DNA of 64,000 nt from Xylophilus sp. (GCA_009914555.1 WNDY01000007.1:45585-109584); one strand, 5' to 3'; shown: positions 1 through 9,145, counted from the stretch's first letter. Notes: generated from the sequence alone by a model not told the origin. A program made the numbers and translations.

Positions 1-1043
1 CCACCGAACAGCCCGTCGGGCCAGCGGCCGATGTAGCGGCCGACCAGCGGCGCCGTCACCACGATGGCCAGCGGCCAGGCGGTGATCAGCAGCCCGGCCT
101 GGGCATGGCTGCGTCCCAGGCCGTCGAGCAGCAGGAACGGCAGCGCCACATAGGCCAGCATCTGCGCGCAGAACGCGCTGACCGACGAGGCCATCGAGAG
201 CGCGAACACGGGTATGCGCATCAGGTCCACCGGGAAGAGCGGCAGTGCCAGCGCCGTCTGCCGCCGCAGGTAGAACACGCCCACGAGGACGCCCGCGCCC
301 AGCATCAGCCAGCCCAGCAGCGGCGCGCCCTGCCCGTTGCCGCTGCGAACGCCCAGAGCGTCGGCCCCGGCGAACACCAGCGCGAACATCAGTACATTGA
401 GCAGCACGTCGAGCGCGTTGAACCGCTTGCCCGGCCGCGCGGCCGGCGCATTGGCCGGCAGCACCCGGCGGCCGAGCCACAGCGTGAGCAGGCCCAGCGG
501 CAGGTTCACCGCGAACAGCCAGGGCCACGGCCCGATCGACAGGATGGCCGCGGCCACCGACGGCCCGGCGACCGAGGCCGCCGCGACGGTCAGCGAATTG
601 ATGGCCACGCCGCGCCCCAGGAGGTCGGGCGGATAGATCAGCCGCACCAGCGCGGCGTTCACGCTCATGATGCCGGCGGCGCCCAGGCCCTGCACCACCC
701 GCGCCGCCACGAGCGAAGGAAGCGAGTCGGCCAGCATGGCCACCAGCGAGGCCGCGGTGAACAGCGCCGTGCCGCCCAGGTAGATGCGCCGGTAGCCCAG
801 CAGGTCGCCGAACGAGGCCAGCGGCAGCAGCAGCACCAGCACCGCCATCTGGTAGCCGTTGACCACCCAGATCGAATGCGCGGCCTGGGCGCCCACGTCG
901 CGGGCGATGTCGGGCAGCGCCAGGTTCATCAGCGTGCTGTCGAGCACGGCCAGCGCCAGGCCCAGGACGATCACGAACATCGCCTGCGCGCGCCGCGGCT
1001 GGGGCAGGCCCGGCGTTTCCTTCGATACGGCAGTGCGGGCCAT
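1..1043 (-). CDS. MFS transporter, DHA2 (14-TM drug:H+ antiporter-2) type, 3' end outside window
   Basis: Reading leftwards from an ATG at 1043 gives an open frame to the window edge, about 347 residues. The N-terminus (MARTAVSKETPGLPQPRR) is followed by a first membrane helix with the DHA2-like LDSTLMNLALPDIA segment and then a series of hydrophobic helices. DHA2 members are proton-driven exporters of drugs or other small molecules in the inner membrane; the substrate cannot be told from sequence. The start overlaps the stop of the upstream MFS gene (TGATG), so the two transporters are probably translationally coupled. The family assignment is firm, the C-terminus is not visible. Confidence 0.85.
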   Translation of the reverse strand, partial: MARTAVSKETPGLPQPRRAQAMFVIVLGLALAVLDSTLMNLALPDIARDVGAQAAHSIWVVNGYQMAVLVLLLPLASFGDLLGYRRIYLGGTALFTAASLVAMLADSLPSLVAARVVQGLGAAGIMSVNAALVRLIYPPDLLGRGVAINSLTVAAASVAGPSVAAAILSIGPWPWLFAVNLPLGLLTLWLGRRVLPANAPAARPGKRFNALDVLLNVLMFALVFAGADALGVRSGNGQGAPLLGWLMLGAGVLVGVFYLRRQTALALPLFPVDLMRIPVFALSMASSVSAFCAQMLAYVALPFLLLDGLGRSHAQAGLLITAWPLAIVVTAPLVGRYIGRWPDGLFG

Positions 1044-2287
1044 CACGCAGCCCTCCTCACGCCGGCGCGCGGCCGCAGCGTGCCCTCCGCCAGCAGCCAG
1101 GCACCCACCGCGCTGGCGGCGATCGCGGCCAGCATCGGCTGCGCGCCGGCATCGGCGAACGGGCTCACCAGCCCGATCGCCACCGCGCCCAGCCCCAGAT
1201 GCAGCGTGCCCATCAGCGCCGCGGCCGTGCCGGCGGCGGCACCCTGGTCGTCCATGGTCAGCACGGCCGACAGCGGGATCACGAAGCCCAGGAACCCGTA
1301 GCCCAGGAACAGCATCCCCATCAGCAGCGGCAGGCTGCCCAAGCCCAGGATCCACAGTCCGAGCGGCGCGCACATCACCAGGGCGCAGCCGGCGGCCGAG
1401 CGCCGCACCACCGGCTTGAGCCCGAAGCGCCGGCCCGCCCCGGCCGCGAACTGCGAGGTGCCGATGAACGAGGCCGCGTTCAGGCCGAACGCCAGGCTGT
1501 ACCGCGCCGGCGTCAGGCCGTAGTGGCTGATCAGCACGAAGGACGAGTTGGCCAGGTAGGCGAAGAAGCTCGCCACGCCCAGGCCGCCGATGCACGACAG
1601 CGCCATGAAATGCCGGTCGCCCAGCAGTTGCCGGTAGGCCCGGGCGATGTCGAGCAGGCTGCCGCGGGCCTGCCCGGCCTGCGGCAGCGTCTCCGGCAGC
1701 AGCCGCACGACCGCGGCCAGTCCCGCGACCGCCGCCGCCAGCACCGCCCAGAACACCGAGCGCCAGCCCGCGAGCGACGTCAGCCCGCTGCCGGCCAGCG
1801 GCGCCAGGATGGGCGACACGCTGAACACCAGCATCAGCAGCGCCGTCAGCCGCGCGGCCTCGTGACCCGTGTGCAGGTCGCGCACGACGGCACGCGGCAC
1901 CACGGCCGTGGCCGCGGCGCCCAGCCCCTGCACGAAGCGGAAGGCGACCAGCGCGCCGATGTCAGACGCCAGCGCGCAGCCCACGCTGCCCAGCGCGAAC
2001 ACCGCCAGCCCCGCGAGCATCGGCACGCGCCGGCCCCAGCGGTCGGCCGCCGGGCCGAACACCAGCTGCGCCACGGAGAACGATGCGAAGAACGCCGTCA
2101 GGCTGAGCTGCACCTGCCCGGCACCGACGCCGAAACCGGCGCCGATCGATGGGAGCGCCGGCAGGTACCTGTCGATGGCGAACGGCCCGATGGCCGACAG
2201 CAGGCCCAGCAGCAGGGCCATGCGGACGAAGGGGGAAACACGAGGGGAAGCGATGGGCATAAGCGCCGGATTGTCGCTGTTGGCCAC
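1043..2287 (-). CDS. Bcr/CflA-family multidrug efflux MFS transporter
   Basis: 414 residues with about 12 hydrophobic helices. The N-terminal block GPFAIDRYLPALPSIG and the cytoplasmic loop GPAADRWGRR match the Bcr/CflA group of 12-TM proton antiporters, which export bicyclomycin, chloramphenicol or similar compounds. The start given is GTG at 2287; an in-frame ATG nine codons later (MPIASPRV) is an equally good start. It is the first gene of a two-gene unit with the DHA2-type transporter. The adjacent flavin reductase is divergent, with under 50 bp between them. Substrate not known. Confidence 0.85.
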   Translation of the reverse strand: MANSDNPALMPIASPRVSPFVRMALLLGLLSAIGPFAIDRYLPALPSIGAGFGVGAGQVQLSLTAFFASFSVAQLVFGPAADRWGRRVPMLAGLAVFALGSVGCALASDIGALVAFRFVQGLGAAATAVVPRAVVRDLHTGHEAARLTALLMLVFSVSPILAPLAGSGLTSLAGWRSVFWAVLAAAVAGLAAVVRLLPETLPQAGQARGSLLDIARAYRQLLGDRHFMALSCIGGLGVASFFAYLANSSFVLISHYGLTPARYSLAFGLNAASFIGTSQFAAGAGRRFGLKPVVRRSAAGCALVMCAPLGLWILGLGSLPLLMGMLFLGYGFLGFVIPLSAVLTMDDQGAAAGTAAALMGTLHLGLGAVAIGLVSPFADAGAQPMLAAIAASAVGAWLLAEGTLRPRAGVRRAA

Positions 2288-2333
2288 CAGGCATGCAGCG
2301 GCACGGGTAGCGGCGATGTGCTATGAACGGCGG

Positions 2334-2921
2334 ATGGCTTCTTCGCCCACCCCTGCGGCCGGCTTTCGCCGCCCCGTTCCCCTCGACCGCGCCACGCGCC
2401 TGCTCAACCACGGGCCGACGGTTCTCGTCAGTGCCGAGCACGCCGGCCGCCGCAACGTGATGGCCGCGGCCTGGAACATGGCGCTGGACTTCGCGCCGCC
2501 GAAGGTTGCGGTGGTGATCGACAAGATCGCATTCACGCGCGGGCTGATCGAGGCGTCCGGCCGCTTCGCCCTCTCGGTGCCGGTGCGGGCGCAGGCGGCC
2601 TTGACCACGGCCATCGGCGGCACGACCGGCAAGGAGGTCGACAAGGAAGCCGCGCTGGCCGGACTGGCGTGGATCGACGAGCCGAGCAGTACATCGCCGC
2701 TGGTCGAGGGCTGCGCGGCCTGGCTGGACTGCCGGCTGATCCCGGAGCCGCACAACCAGCAGGCGTACGACCTCTTCCTCGGCGAGGTGATCGGGGCCTG
2801 GGCCGACCGCCGGGTGTATTCGGAGGGCCGGTGGCATTTCGAGGGGTTCGACGACCTGCGGACGCTGCACCATGTGGCCGGCGGGCATTATTTGCTGCCG
2901 GGGGAATCGGTGGACGGATAG
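2334..2921 (+). CDS. flavin reductase family protein (FMN-binding split barrel)
   Basis: 195 residues. The block LLNHGPTVLVSAEHAGRRNVMAAAWNMALDF is typical of the flavin-reductase-like FMN-binding split-barrel family, whose members bind FMN and reduce it with NAD(P)H or serve as small flavoproteins. The last residues (HHVAGGHYLLPGES) are also characteristic. The start chosen is the ATG giving MASSPTPAAG; an in-frame ATG six codons upstream at 2316 is possible. The 3' end overlaps the convergent hepT gene by 34 bp. No pathway partner is next to it, so the physiological substrate is open. Confidence 0.8.
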   Translation: MASSPTPAAGFRRPVPLDRATRLLNHGPTVLVSAEHAGRRNVMAAAWNMALDFAPPKVAVVIDKIAFTRGLIEASGRFALSVPVRAQAALTTAIGGTTGKEVDKEAALAGLAWIDEPSSTSPLVEGCAAWLDCRLIPEPHNQQAYDLFLGEVIGAWADRRVYSEGRWHFEGFDDLRTLHHVAGGHYLLPGESVDG

Positions 2922-3286
2922 CCCTCGACACCTTTCTCGAAGTCACCGGCGCGGGCCAGTGCTTCAATCTGGAGGTACAGCCGCGGCAGATCGGCTTTGA
3001 CCGTCTGCCACACGACTTCGAGGTCGACTTGGTCATAGCCGTAGGACACCCGGTTGCGCATCGTGTACATCACGAGCCAAGGCACGTCCGCATGGGCCTG
3101 AGCGAATGCCGGGGCGACGGTCTGGATGTTCCTGGCAGCCTCGCCGATGATTTCGATATTGCGAATGACCGCGTCCTGCGTCATCTCGCTGGCCAGAAAG
3201 CCCGCTTCATCGAGGTCCGCAACATACCGGCCGATGCGCTCGATGGCTTGCAGCATGTGCGCGAGATAGTCCGGCACGCGCACCAC
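2888..3286 (-). CDS. hepT: HepT-like (DUF86) toxin, with altered catalytic motif
   Basis: 132 residues, all-alpha DUF86/HepT fold. In the MntA-HepT system HepT is a HEPN-type RNase that the MntA nucleotidyltransferase neutralises by AMPylating a tyrosine near the active site. The active motif of the family is R-x4-H-x-Y. Here the region reads MRNRVSYGYDQVDLEVVW, so the histidine is replaced by tyrosine (codon TAC where CAC is expected). The arginine and the target tyrosine remain. The gene sits 3 bp downstream of mntA in the expected order. The family call is firm; RNase activity is doubtful unless the substitution is a sequencing error. Confidence 0.8.
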   Translation of the reverse strand: MVRVPDYLAHMLQAIERIGRYVADLDEAGFLASEMTQDAVIRNIEIIGEAARNIQTVAPAFAQAHADVPWLVMYTMRNRVSYGYDQVDLEVVWQTVKADLPRLYLQIEALARAGDFEKGVEGYPSTDSPGSK

Positions 3287-3289
3287 CTT

Positions 3290-3586
3290 CTATACAGGCA
3301 CAGCCGCTGCCAGCACGGCGCTCCTGAACTTCGCAGGCAAGGCCTTGGGGGTGACAACATCGACCGGTACGCCCAGCAGCGCTTCCAGTTCGACCTGGAT
3401 GCCGGCCACGTCCATCAAGGTGGTTTCCGGTGTCGGGTCGATCAGGATGTCCAGGTCGCTGCCTGCGGTGTCCTGCCCCAGCAGCACCGAGCCGAACACC
3501 CGCGCATTGCGGGCGCGGTGGGATTCCACGATCCGGCGGATCGCATGCCGGTTGGCGGCCAGTGCTGCTGAAGGCGTAAGGGGCAT
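3290..3586 (-). CDS. mntA: MntA-like minimal nucleotidyltransferase antitoxin
   Basis: 98 residues from the ATG giving MPLTPSAALAANR. It contains the minimal nucleotidyltransferase signature: GS (FGSVLLG), then a spacer, then SDLDILID with the metal-binding DxD pair. Such proteins transfer AMP to the partner HepT toxin and so silence it. The open frame continues 46 codons upstream but that part overlaps the broken oxidoreductase and lacks family similarity, so the later start is preferred. Gene order antitoxin then toxin with a 3 bp gap is the usual arrangement. Confidence 0.82.
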   Translation of the reverse strand: MPLTPSAALAANRHAIRRIVESHRARNARVFGSVLLGQDTAGSDLDILIDPTPETTLMDVAGIQVELEALLGVPVDVVTPKALPAKFRSAVLAAAVPV

Positions 3587-3653
3587 GGTCTTCGCTGCAG
3601 AAGGGCTCTGTTGTACCCCAGTTGCACGTCGTGATGGTGCCTGGACGTGCTTC

Positions 3654-4619
3654 TCAAAGCCTGACGACAACCTTGCCGAAGCGTCTGTTGGCTTCCACGT
3701 GAGCGAAAGCATCGCCGATTGCATCGAATGCGAAGACGCGATCCACCGGCAATGTCAGCGCTCCGCTTTCCAGCGCCGGCCAAAGGTCATTGCGTACGCG
3801 CTGGAAAATATCCCGAATCTCCTGGACGGACCGGGTGCGGAAGGTCACGCCGACATAGCGGATCTGCCGTGCGGCGTGCAGGTCGAAATCGAATTCCCCC
3901 TGCGTTCCGCCAAGCCGGCCTACATTGACGACGCGCCCTTCACCTTGGCGGCACGCAGGTTTTGATTGGCGACCTTTCCGGAGATCTGGTCGACGACAAG
4001 GTCGACGCCCCGGCCGCCCGTCGCATGCAGAACCTGGTCGGCCCATTCGGACGCATTCGAATCCACCGCGAGGTCTGCGCCGACCTCCTTGAGCCGTCCA
4101 CGGCGCTTGCGGCCGGACGACGATCCGATCACGAGCCTGGCACCCTGGAGTCTGGCGATTTGAAGGGCCATCAGCCCGACACCCGAGCTGGCGCCCTGCA
4201 CAAGCACCGATGGACCCGGCTGCAACAGGCCGTTGGTGACCACTGCATCGTGCATCGTGGTCAGGGCGATGGGCAGCGCCGCGGCCTGCTCGAAATCCAG
4301 GCCGGCAGGAATCGGCAGCAGTCGGCCCCGGTCCGCGAGCGCATATCCGCAAAGGCGCCGCTGCCCGATCCCATGATCCGGTCGCCAACCGCGACCTCCT
4401 AGACGTTGGCGCCGCGCGAGACGACTTCGCCAGCCCATTCCATTTCCAGGACCGTGCCCGCGCCGCCCACCGTCCCATGCGCATGCCCCTTCGAGACACC
4501 GATGTCGGCACGATTGAGGGCACAGGCACGGACCGCACCAGGACCTGGTCGTCCTCTGGGACAGGTTCGGGTACTTCCGAAATCCGCGGGCCGCAGATGT
4601 CGTTGAGATATGCCTTCAT
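3654..4619 (-). pseudogene. zinc-type/NAD(P)H:quinone oxidoreductase (MDR family), frameshifted remnant
   Basis: Reading leftwards from an ATG at 4619, the MDR-family N-terminus (MKAYLNDICGPRISEVPEPVPEDDQVLV) is found, then the pieces ACALNRADIGVSKG, LEMEWAGEVV, VLVQGASSGVGLMALQIARLQGARLVIGSSS, DLVVDQISG and finally VNVGRLGG to the C-terminal FGKVVVRL. These pieces lie in different frames, so at least three frameshifts separate them and an in-frame stop (at 4400-4402, before GDRIMG) also interrupts the chain. All parts of a roughly 325-residue enzyme are present, so the gene decayed by small indels rather than by deletion. Confidence 0.8.
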
Positions 4620-4679
4620 GAAAGGTCCTTTGGCCGGCACGGCCGTTGTGCGCGCCAGTCATTGCCGTGATCGCCAGGC

Positions 4680-5621
4680 CTACAGCGCCTTCAGCACATA
4701 CCCGATGCGCGGAAAGTGCACATGCACCGCCCCCGCCCTGTCGTCCGTCCGCGACACCGTGTAGTGCGTGCGCGTCGCCGCCACCAGGATCCCCTCGGTC
4801 GCTTCGGTCCCGAAGCTCTCGGGCGTGATGCTGACCGGCGCACCGAGCGCGATGCCGTGTTCGTCCTGGTAGGTGCTGTCGGTCAGCAGTGCCCCCGTCC
4901 CGCCCGGCTCGGCCGCGGCGGCCTGGGCGATGGCTTCGGCGGCGTTGGATCGTTCCGGCGTGCCATGGCCGATGGCGGCGATGCGGTCGTGCCACTCGCG
5001 CACGGCCGGCACGATGTCGAAGACCGCGGCGAGCCCCGGCGTGCGGTGGCGGGTGAACCACAGCGGGTGGTAGGCGGCGAAGTCGGCGATCGTGGGCTGC
5101 TCGCCGAGCAGGAACGGCCGGTCGTCGAGCATGTCGGACAGCCTCCGCAGGTAGGACTTGTAGGCCGCCGCCGCGTCGCCGGGCCGCAGGCGGGCCATGT
5201 TGACGGTCATGCGGGCGCGGTCCTCGCCGAAGGCCTTCGCCGCCTCGGGCGGCTGGCCCTGGAAGATCTCGGCCACGCCCCGGGGCTGCATGCTGTAGCC
5301 CAGCGCGGCCCAGAACAGGGTGCTGTCGGCCCACTGCGCCAGGGTGCGGGCCAGGCCCTTCTCGGGCTCCGGGTACAGCGTGGGCGCGGGTCGCAGGTGT
5401 TCCAGCACGTCGGCGATCAGGGCGGTGTCGACGTAGATGTCGGCACCCGCCTGGAGCACCGGTGTGCGGCGGTAGCCACCGGTGAGCGCAGTCAGGTCGG
5501 GCTTGGGCGCGATGGCCGGGATGTGGACCGACTTCCAGGCCAGGCCCTTGTAGCCCAGGAGGAGCCGCGCCTTCTCCGAGAACGGCGAACTGGGGTAGTG
5601 GTGCAGGATCAGGTCGGGCAT
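4680..5621 (-). CDS. glutathione S-transferase N-terminal domain protein
   Basis: 313 residues. The first 80 residues form a thioredoxin-fold GST N-terminal domain (MPDLILHHYPSSPFSEKARLLLGYKGLAW, then the cis-proline segment RRTPVLQ), followed by an all-alpha C-terminal domain with FLLGEQPTIADFAAYHPLWF. Beyond it, residues 230-313 form an extra region not found in standard GSTs, known in a subgroup of proteobacterial GST-like proteins. It probably conjugates or reduces small electrophiles with glutathione; the substrate is unknown. The start ATG at 5621 follows directly after repeat element A. Confidence 0.82.
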   Translation of the reverse strand: MPDLILHHYPSSPFSEKARLLLGYKGLAWKSVHIPAIAPKPDLTALTGGYRRTPVLQAGADIYVDTALIADVLEHLRPAPTLYPEPEKGLARTLAQWADSTLFWAALGYSMQPRGVAEIFQGQPPEAAKAFGEDRARMTVNMARLRPGDAAAAYKSYLRRLSDMLDDRPFLLGEQPTIADFAAYHPLWFTRHRTPGLAAVFDIVPAVREWHDRIAAIGHGTPERSNAAEAIAQAAAAEPGGTGALLTDSTYQDEHGIALGAPVSITPESFGTEATEGILVAATRTHYTVSRTDDRAGAVHVHFPRIGYVLKAL

Positions 5622-5637
5622 CGCGGATTTCCTTAGA

Positions 5638-5704
5638 AGGGGTATGCATGGCTGGCTGGCATCTGGCGCCTACCATAAGGCTCTACCCAGGCCAGTATGT
5701 ATCC
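5638..5704 (-). repeat. stop-proximal palindromic repeat, copy A
   Basis: Read on the minus strand it starts 2 bp after the TGA of the thioesterase gene: GGATACATACTGGCCTGG, then about 30 bp, then CCAGCCAGCCATGCATACC and CCTTC. The two ends are imperfect inverted repeats and the last box (GCATACCCCT) matches the right end of the better copies H and F. It fills most of the gap before the GST start. It is the most divergent of the listed copies. Confidence 0.5.
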
Positions 5705-5705
5705 A

Positions 5706-6164
5706 TCAGTCGGTGGACGGCAGGCGCTGCGCCTGGGCGCTGGCCGGGCCGGTGGGCAGGCGCTTGCGCACGTACTTGAAGGTGCCGGTCGCGTGGGCGC
5801 AGGCGCGCTCCTGGGCATCGTAGATGGTGGCTTCGACGAAGGCCAGCGTGGCGGTGCGGTGGATCAGCCGCCCGCGCGCGGCCAACGGGCCGACGGAGGG
5901 CTGCATGAAGCTGGTCTTCATCTCGATGGTGACGACGCCGGTCTGCGGGTCGATGCTGCGCGCCGCGGCGGCCATGGTCACGTCCAGCAAGGTCATGCAG
6001 GCGCCGCCGTGGGTCACGTCGAAGGTGTTGAGGTGCTCGGGCTTGGCGGTGTAGCGAATCTCGGACCGGCCTTCGGCGAACCGGGTCAGCTCGAAGCCGA
6101 GCAGGCGGGCGAAGGGAATGCGGCTGGTGTAGGCCTGGCGGTCGAAGTCGTCGGTGGTCGTCAT
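5706..6164 (-). CDS. PaaI-family (hotdog fold) thioesterase
   Basis: 152 residues from the ATG giving MTTTDDFDRQAYTSRIPFARLLG. The segment FDVTHGGACMTLLDVTMAAAARS is the hotdog helix of the PaaI/YbgC-like acyl-CoA thioesterases (H-G-G motif), followed by the beta strand VVTIEMKTSFMQPSVG. Members hydrolyse acyl-CoA or aryl-CoA thioesters in the cytoplasm. The repeat element A starts right after its stop codon. Upstream on the same strand lies a small membrane protein gene. Confidence 0.85.
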   Translation of the reverse strand: MTTTDDFDRQAYTSRIPFARLLGFELTRFAEGRSEIRYTAKPEHLNTFDVTHGGACMTLLDVTMAAAARSIDPQTGVVTIEMKTSFMQPSVGPLAARGRLIHRTATLAFVEATIYDAQERACAHATGTFKYVRKRLPTGPASAQAQRLPSTD

Positions 6165-6247
6165 GGGGTTCTGCGAAAGGGTCTGCCGTGCAGACGATTG
6201 TGGCGTCCCGCGCCGCCCTGCCCTGTCGCCTGGGCGAACGGCGGGTG

Positions 6248-6466
6248 TCAGTCCGCTTCGCGCAGCCGCGAGTGCAGCCAGATCAGCACGACGCCCACGG
6301 CTGCGGCAAGGGCGCCGCCGGCCGCCAGCAGGGTGCCAACGGCGTCGCCGTCGGGCTGGCGCAGCGTGGCCACGCCGAGCACCAGGGCGAGCAGGCCGGC
6401 GAAGATCAGCGTCCAGATCAGGTGGTGCAGGCGCTTGATCGCGCGCGGCGAGATGGCAAAGGGCAT
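6248..6466 (-). CDS. small two-helix membrane protein
   Basis: 72 residues from the ATG giving MPFAISPRAIKRLHHLIW. Two hydrophobic stretches are visible: LIWTLIFAGLLALVLGVATL and the Ala/Gly/Val-rich LLAAGGALAAAVGVVLIWL. I do not recognise a family. It lies 32 bp after the glycosyltransferase-like gene and on the same strand, so it is probably cotranscribed with it. The start is not certain because the frame stays open further upstream. Confidence 0.55.
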   Translation of the reverse strand: MPFAISPRAIKRLHHLIWTLIFAGLLALVLGVATLRQPDGDAVGTLLAAGGALAAAVGVVLIWLHSRLREAD

Positions 6467-6498
6467 GGATGCGGAGAAGGTCGATGGATGGCGGGCGC

Positions 6499-7422
6499 TC
6501 ACGACGCCCACGGATAGGGCAGCGGCCGCCACGGCCGGCCGACAGCCTTGCGCAGCTGGCGCCACCACTTGGGAAGGCGGTTAAAGGCCAGCTTGGGCTG
6601 GATGCGCACGGCCGGGTCCACCTCGTGCAGCAGCGCAACCCAGGCGCCCGGCGGCAGGCCGTCGTGGCGGGCGAAGAACAGCGCCAGGTCGGCGCGGAAC
6701 TCCTTGAAGTTGTGGTAGTGCAGGATCGCGTGGGTCGTCGCGGCCGGACGGATGCCCCGGCGCGCCAGCACGGCCGAGAGGGCAACCTGCTCCACGGTCG
6801 GGATCGGCACCACGGGCCACATGGCGTCGATCAGCGCGATGGTGTCGTCGAGCACCGGCAGCAGGCGGGCGCACAGGCCGATGACGCCGGAATTCCACAG
6901 CGTCAGGTCCATCGGCAGGCGGACCGCCTCGCCGCCGACGTCAAAGGCGTGGCGCCGCGCGGCCTTGCAGAGCCGGGCGTGCGAGCGGGTCTGCCGGCGG
7001 ATGGCGTACAGCCCCCCTTCGGGCTCGTTGAGCAGGACCTCGCCGGCGGCCAGGCGCTCGAACAGCGGCGCCGGGTCGGTGAGGAAGAAGGTGTCTGAAT
7101 CGACGAACAGGAAGTTGTCGCCCGGCTGCGGCCCCACGCTGCGCGCCGCGTGCGCGATGGCCTGCGGCTTGATGCGGTGCAGGTAGCCCTGCGGGCCGCC
7201 GCGCCAGGCGTCGAGCCGGGCGCGGTCCACCGCAAGGCAGCGCAGGTCGGCACCGTCGCCCAGGTAGCGCGCGAAGAACTCCGGCTGGTCGGTGACCACC
7301 AGTGCCGTGGCCGGCACCGTGCTCCGCAGGCGCGCCGACAGCAGCGCATAGACCGCTTCCTGCCGGAAGCAGTCGGCGCCGTGGGCCATGGTGATGAGGT
7401 AGTTCAAGGCAGACTCCGGCAA
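6499..7422 (-). CDS. glycosyltransferase-like protein with a DxD-type motif
   Basis: 307 residues. The chain has a GT-A-like pattern: an N-terminal alpha/beta part, then NFLFVDSDTFFL (residues 103-113) with the aspartate pair that binds a metal and nucleotide sugar, and a later WNSGVIGL segment common in retaining GT-A enzymes of the GT8/GT32 kind. No signal peptide or membrane span is seen. The start given is TTG at 7422; an ATG eleven codons later (MAHGADCF) is the alternative. The sugar donor and acceptor are not known, and no surface polysaccharide cluster lies nearby. Confidence 0.6.
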   Translation of the reverse strand: MPESALNYLITMAHGADCFRQEAVYALLSARLRSTVPATALVVTDQPEFFARYLGDGADLRCLAVDRARLDAWRGGPQGYLHRIKPQAIAHAARSVGPQPGDNFLFVDSDTFFLTDPAPLFERLAAGEVLLNEPEGGLYAIRRQTRSHARLCKAARRHAFDVGGEAVRLPMDLTLWNSGVIGLCARLLPVLDDTIALIDAMWPVVPIPTVEQVALSAVLARRGIRPAATTHAILHYHNFKEFRADLALFFARHDGLPPGAWVALLHEVDPAVRIQPKLAFNRLPKWWRQLRKAVGRPWRPLPYPWAS

Positions 7423-7456
7423 GGCGAAGCCGCGATTCTGCCGTGAAGCGAAGTCC

Positions 7457-7731
7457 TTACAGAACCTCGAAGATGCCGGCTGCTCTCATGCCGCCGCCGA
7501 TGCACATCTCGACCGCCACGCGCCTGGCGCCGCGGCGCCTGCCTTCGATCAGCGCATGGCCGGTCAATCGCTGGCCCGACACGCCGTAGGGATGGCCCAA
7601 GGCGATCGCGCCGCCGTTCACGTTGAGCCGGTCGGTCAGGATGCCGAGCCAGTCGCGGCAGTGGATGACCTGCACGGCGAAGGCCTCGTTGAGCTCCCAC
7701 AGGTCGACATCGTCCACCTTGCAGGCCCAGC
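7457..7731 (-). pseudogene. thiolase (acetyl-CoA acetyltransferase) 3' fragment
   Basis: Only the last 90 or so residues of a thiolase II are present: [17 protein letters not shown], then [17 protein letters not shown] with the active-site histidine and [13 protein letters not shown] with the second catalytic cysteine. The nucleophilic Cys domain at the N-terminus is absent. The similarity stops near 7731, where the IS481 remnant begins on the other strand, so a mobile element deleted or replaced the 5' two thirds of the gene. Confidence 0.85.
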
Positions 7732-7774
7732 CTGCCCGGCCCCTCTCGGGTCGATGCCGGCGCGGGCCACCGCG

Positions 7775-8029
7775 TATCCGTGGGCCAACGGGCAGGTCGA
7801 GCGGATGAACCGGACCATCAAGGAAGCGACCGTCAAACACTTCCACTACGACGATCAGGCGCATTTGCGCCAGCACCTGGCCAACTTCATCGACGCCTAC
7901 AACTTCGGCCGCAGGTTGAAGACCTTGAAGGGCCTGACGCCGTATGAATTCATCTGCAAACAGTGGACTTCCGTGCCCGTGCGGTTCGGGATTGATCCGA
8001 TCCATCTAATGCCGGGACTGAACAGCTAG
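7775..8029 (+). mobile_element. IS481-family transposase, C-terminal remnant
   Basis: The frame encodes [20 protein letters not shown] and later [20 protein letters not shown], ending in HLMPGLNS and TAG. This is the C-terminal third of the rve (DDE) integrase domain of IS481-family transposases, including the conserved glutamate in NGQVERMN. The N-terminal HTH and the first two catalytic aspartates are missing. No terminal repeat pair can be assigned. A 5' fragment of the same family lies at the other end of the window (59720-59887). Confidence 0.85.
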
Positions 8030-8089
8030 GCACCTCGCCAGGCCGTTACATGGCTGAACGACATTCGGGACGACACTGAGAGGCATCGA

Positions 8090-9135
8090 GCACGACATAG
8101 CGTCCACTGGCGAGCATGACGGAACGCCGGTAGATGCCGGCCACACCCCGCCCGTCGGCCACGGGGCGATGTTCCAGGCCGGTTTCGACGGCAATATCCT
8201 TCGCGGCCTGCGCCAGCTCGCGTCCGCGCAGCGTCGCCAGCAGGTTGCGTACGAAGACGATGCGCTGCCCGCGCTGTTCGGCCAAGCCCTGTTCGGTCAG
8301 GAAAGCCGGCGCGCTGCCGTAGCGCGTCCTTGACCCCGGCTCCAAAGCCCAGGTCGCCCAGCCCCCTTGCCGCCGCCGATCAATTGCTGGTCGAGCCAAG
8401 TGGCGCCGATCACGCGCGCCTGCCGCTCGATGGAGAGATGCGATTTCAGTTCCACCGCCACGCCACCGCCAAGGCGTTGCCGTCCGTGCCATCGACGATC
8501 AGATAACCCTTGTCGTACAGCCCCTCGGCCAGGCCCTTGCCGACGACGTGGTCAACGATGGCGCGGCCAGTTCCGCCGGCTGGAACATGGCCAGCTCGCG
8601 CTGCTTGCCGCTCATGGCGCGCTGCATCGTGTGGATGATGTCGCCTCGCTCGCCCATCGCCCGCAGGGGTCGGCTCGGCGTCGGCATGGACGGCCCACAC
8701 GCCGCGCTGCGGCTCGCTCGCCAGGCCCATGCGCTGCAAGTGTTGCAGGCGGCCGATCAGCACTTGCCGCTGGCGTTGCAGCCGGGGCTCTGCGAAGCGT
8801 TCGACGCGCATCAGACTATCCCGGCCTCACGCTGCAAGGCGCGATCCAGGCCCTTCCACCGCTCCTGATCGACTTCGCGCCGCACGGCGCGCTGCATCTC
8901 CAGTTCGGTGTACGGCCCCAGCCATTCGGTCGCCAGTTCCGACGCCCGCCGACGCATCCCGTCGGCGATGTAGTCGCGGGAAATGATGAGGTCTTTTGCC
9001 GGTGTCGTCCTTGCCGCGCAGAACGACATGCGTGTGTGGGTTGTCGGTGTTCCAGTGATCGACGGCCACCCATTCCAGCCGCGTACCCAAGTCGGCCTCC
9101 ATGCGCGCCGTCAAGTGCCGGCGTAGGTGCACAGC
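8090..9135 (-). pseudogene. decayed MOB relaxase with DUF3363 domain (conjugative element)
   Basis: Read on the minus strand in several frames the pieces are collinear with DUF3363 relaxases of integrative conjugative elements: RLEWVAVDHWNTDNPHTHVVLRGKDD (with the metal-binding HxH), then DLIISRDYIADGMRRRASELA, then KGLAEGLYDKGYLIVDG, and last GQRIVFVRNLLATLRGRELAQAAKDIA through VAGIYRRSVMLASGRY. At least four frameshifts and several internal deletions separate them. Both the N-terminal nuclease start and the extreme C-terminus are lost. It is a fossil of conjugative DNA processing. Confidence 0.8.
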
Positions 9136-9145
9136 TCCCGGAGTT

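Noticed and set aside
105..1301. 398-codon plus-strand frame rich in Gln, Arg and His
   Set aside because: It lies antisense to the two MFS transporters and has the repeated QR/HR composition of GC-driven shadow frames.
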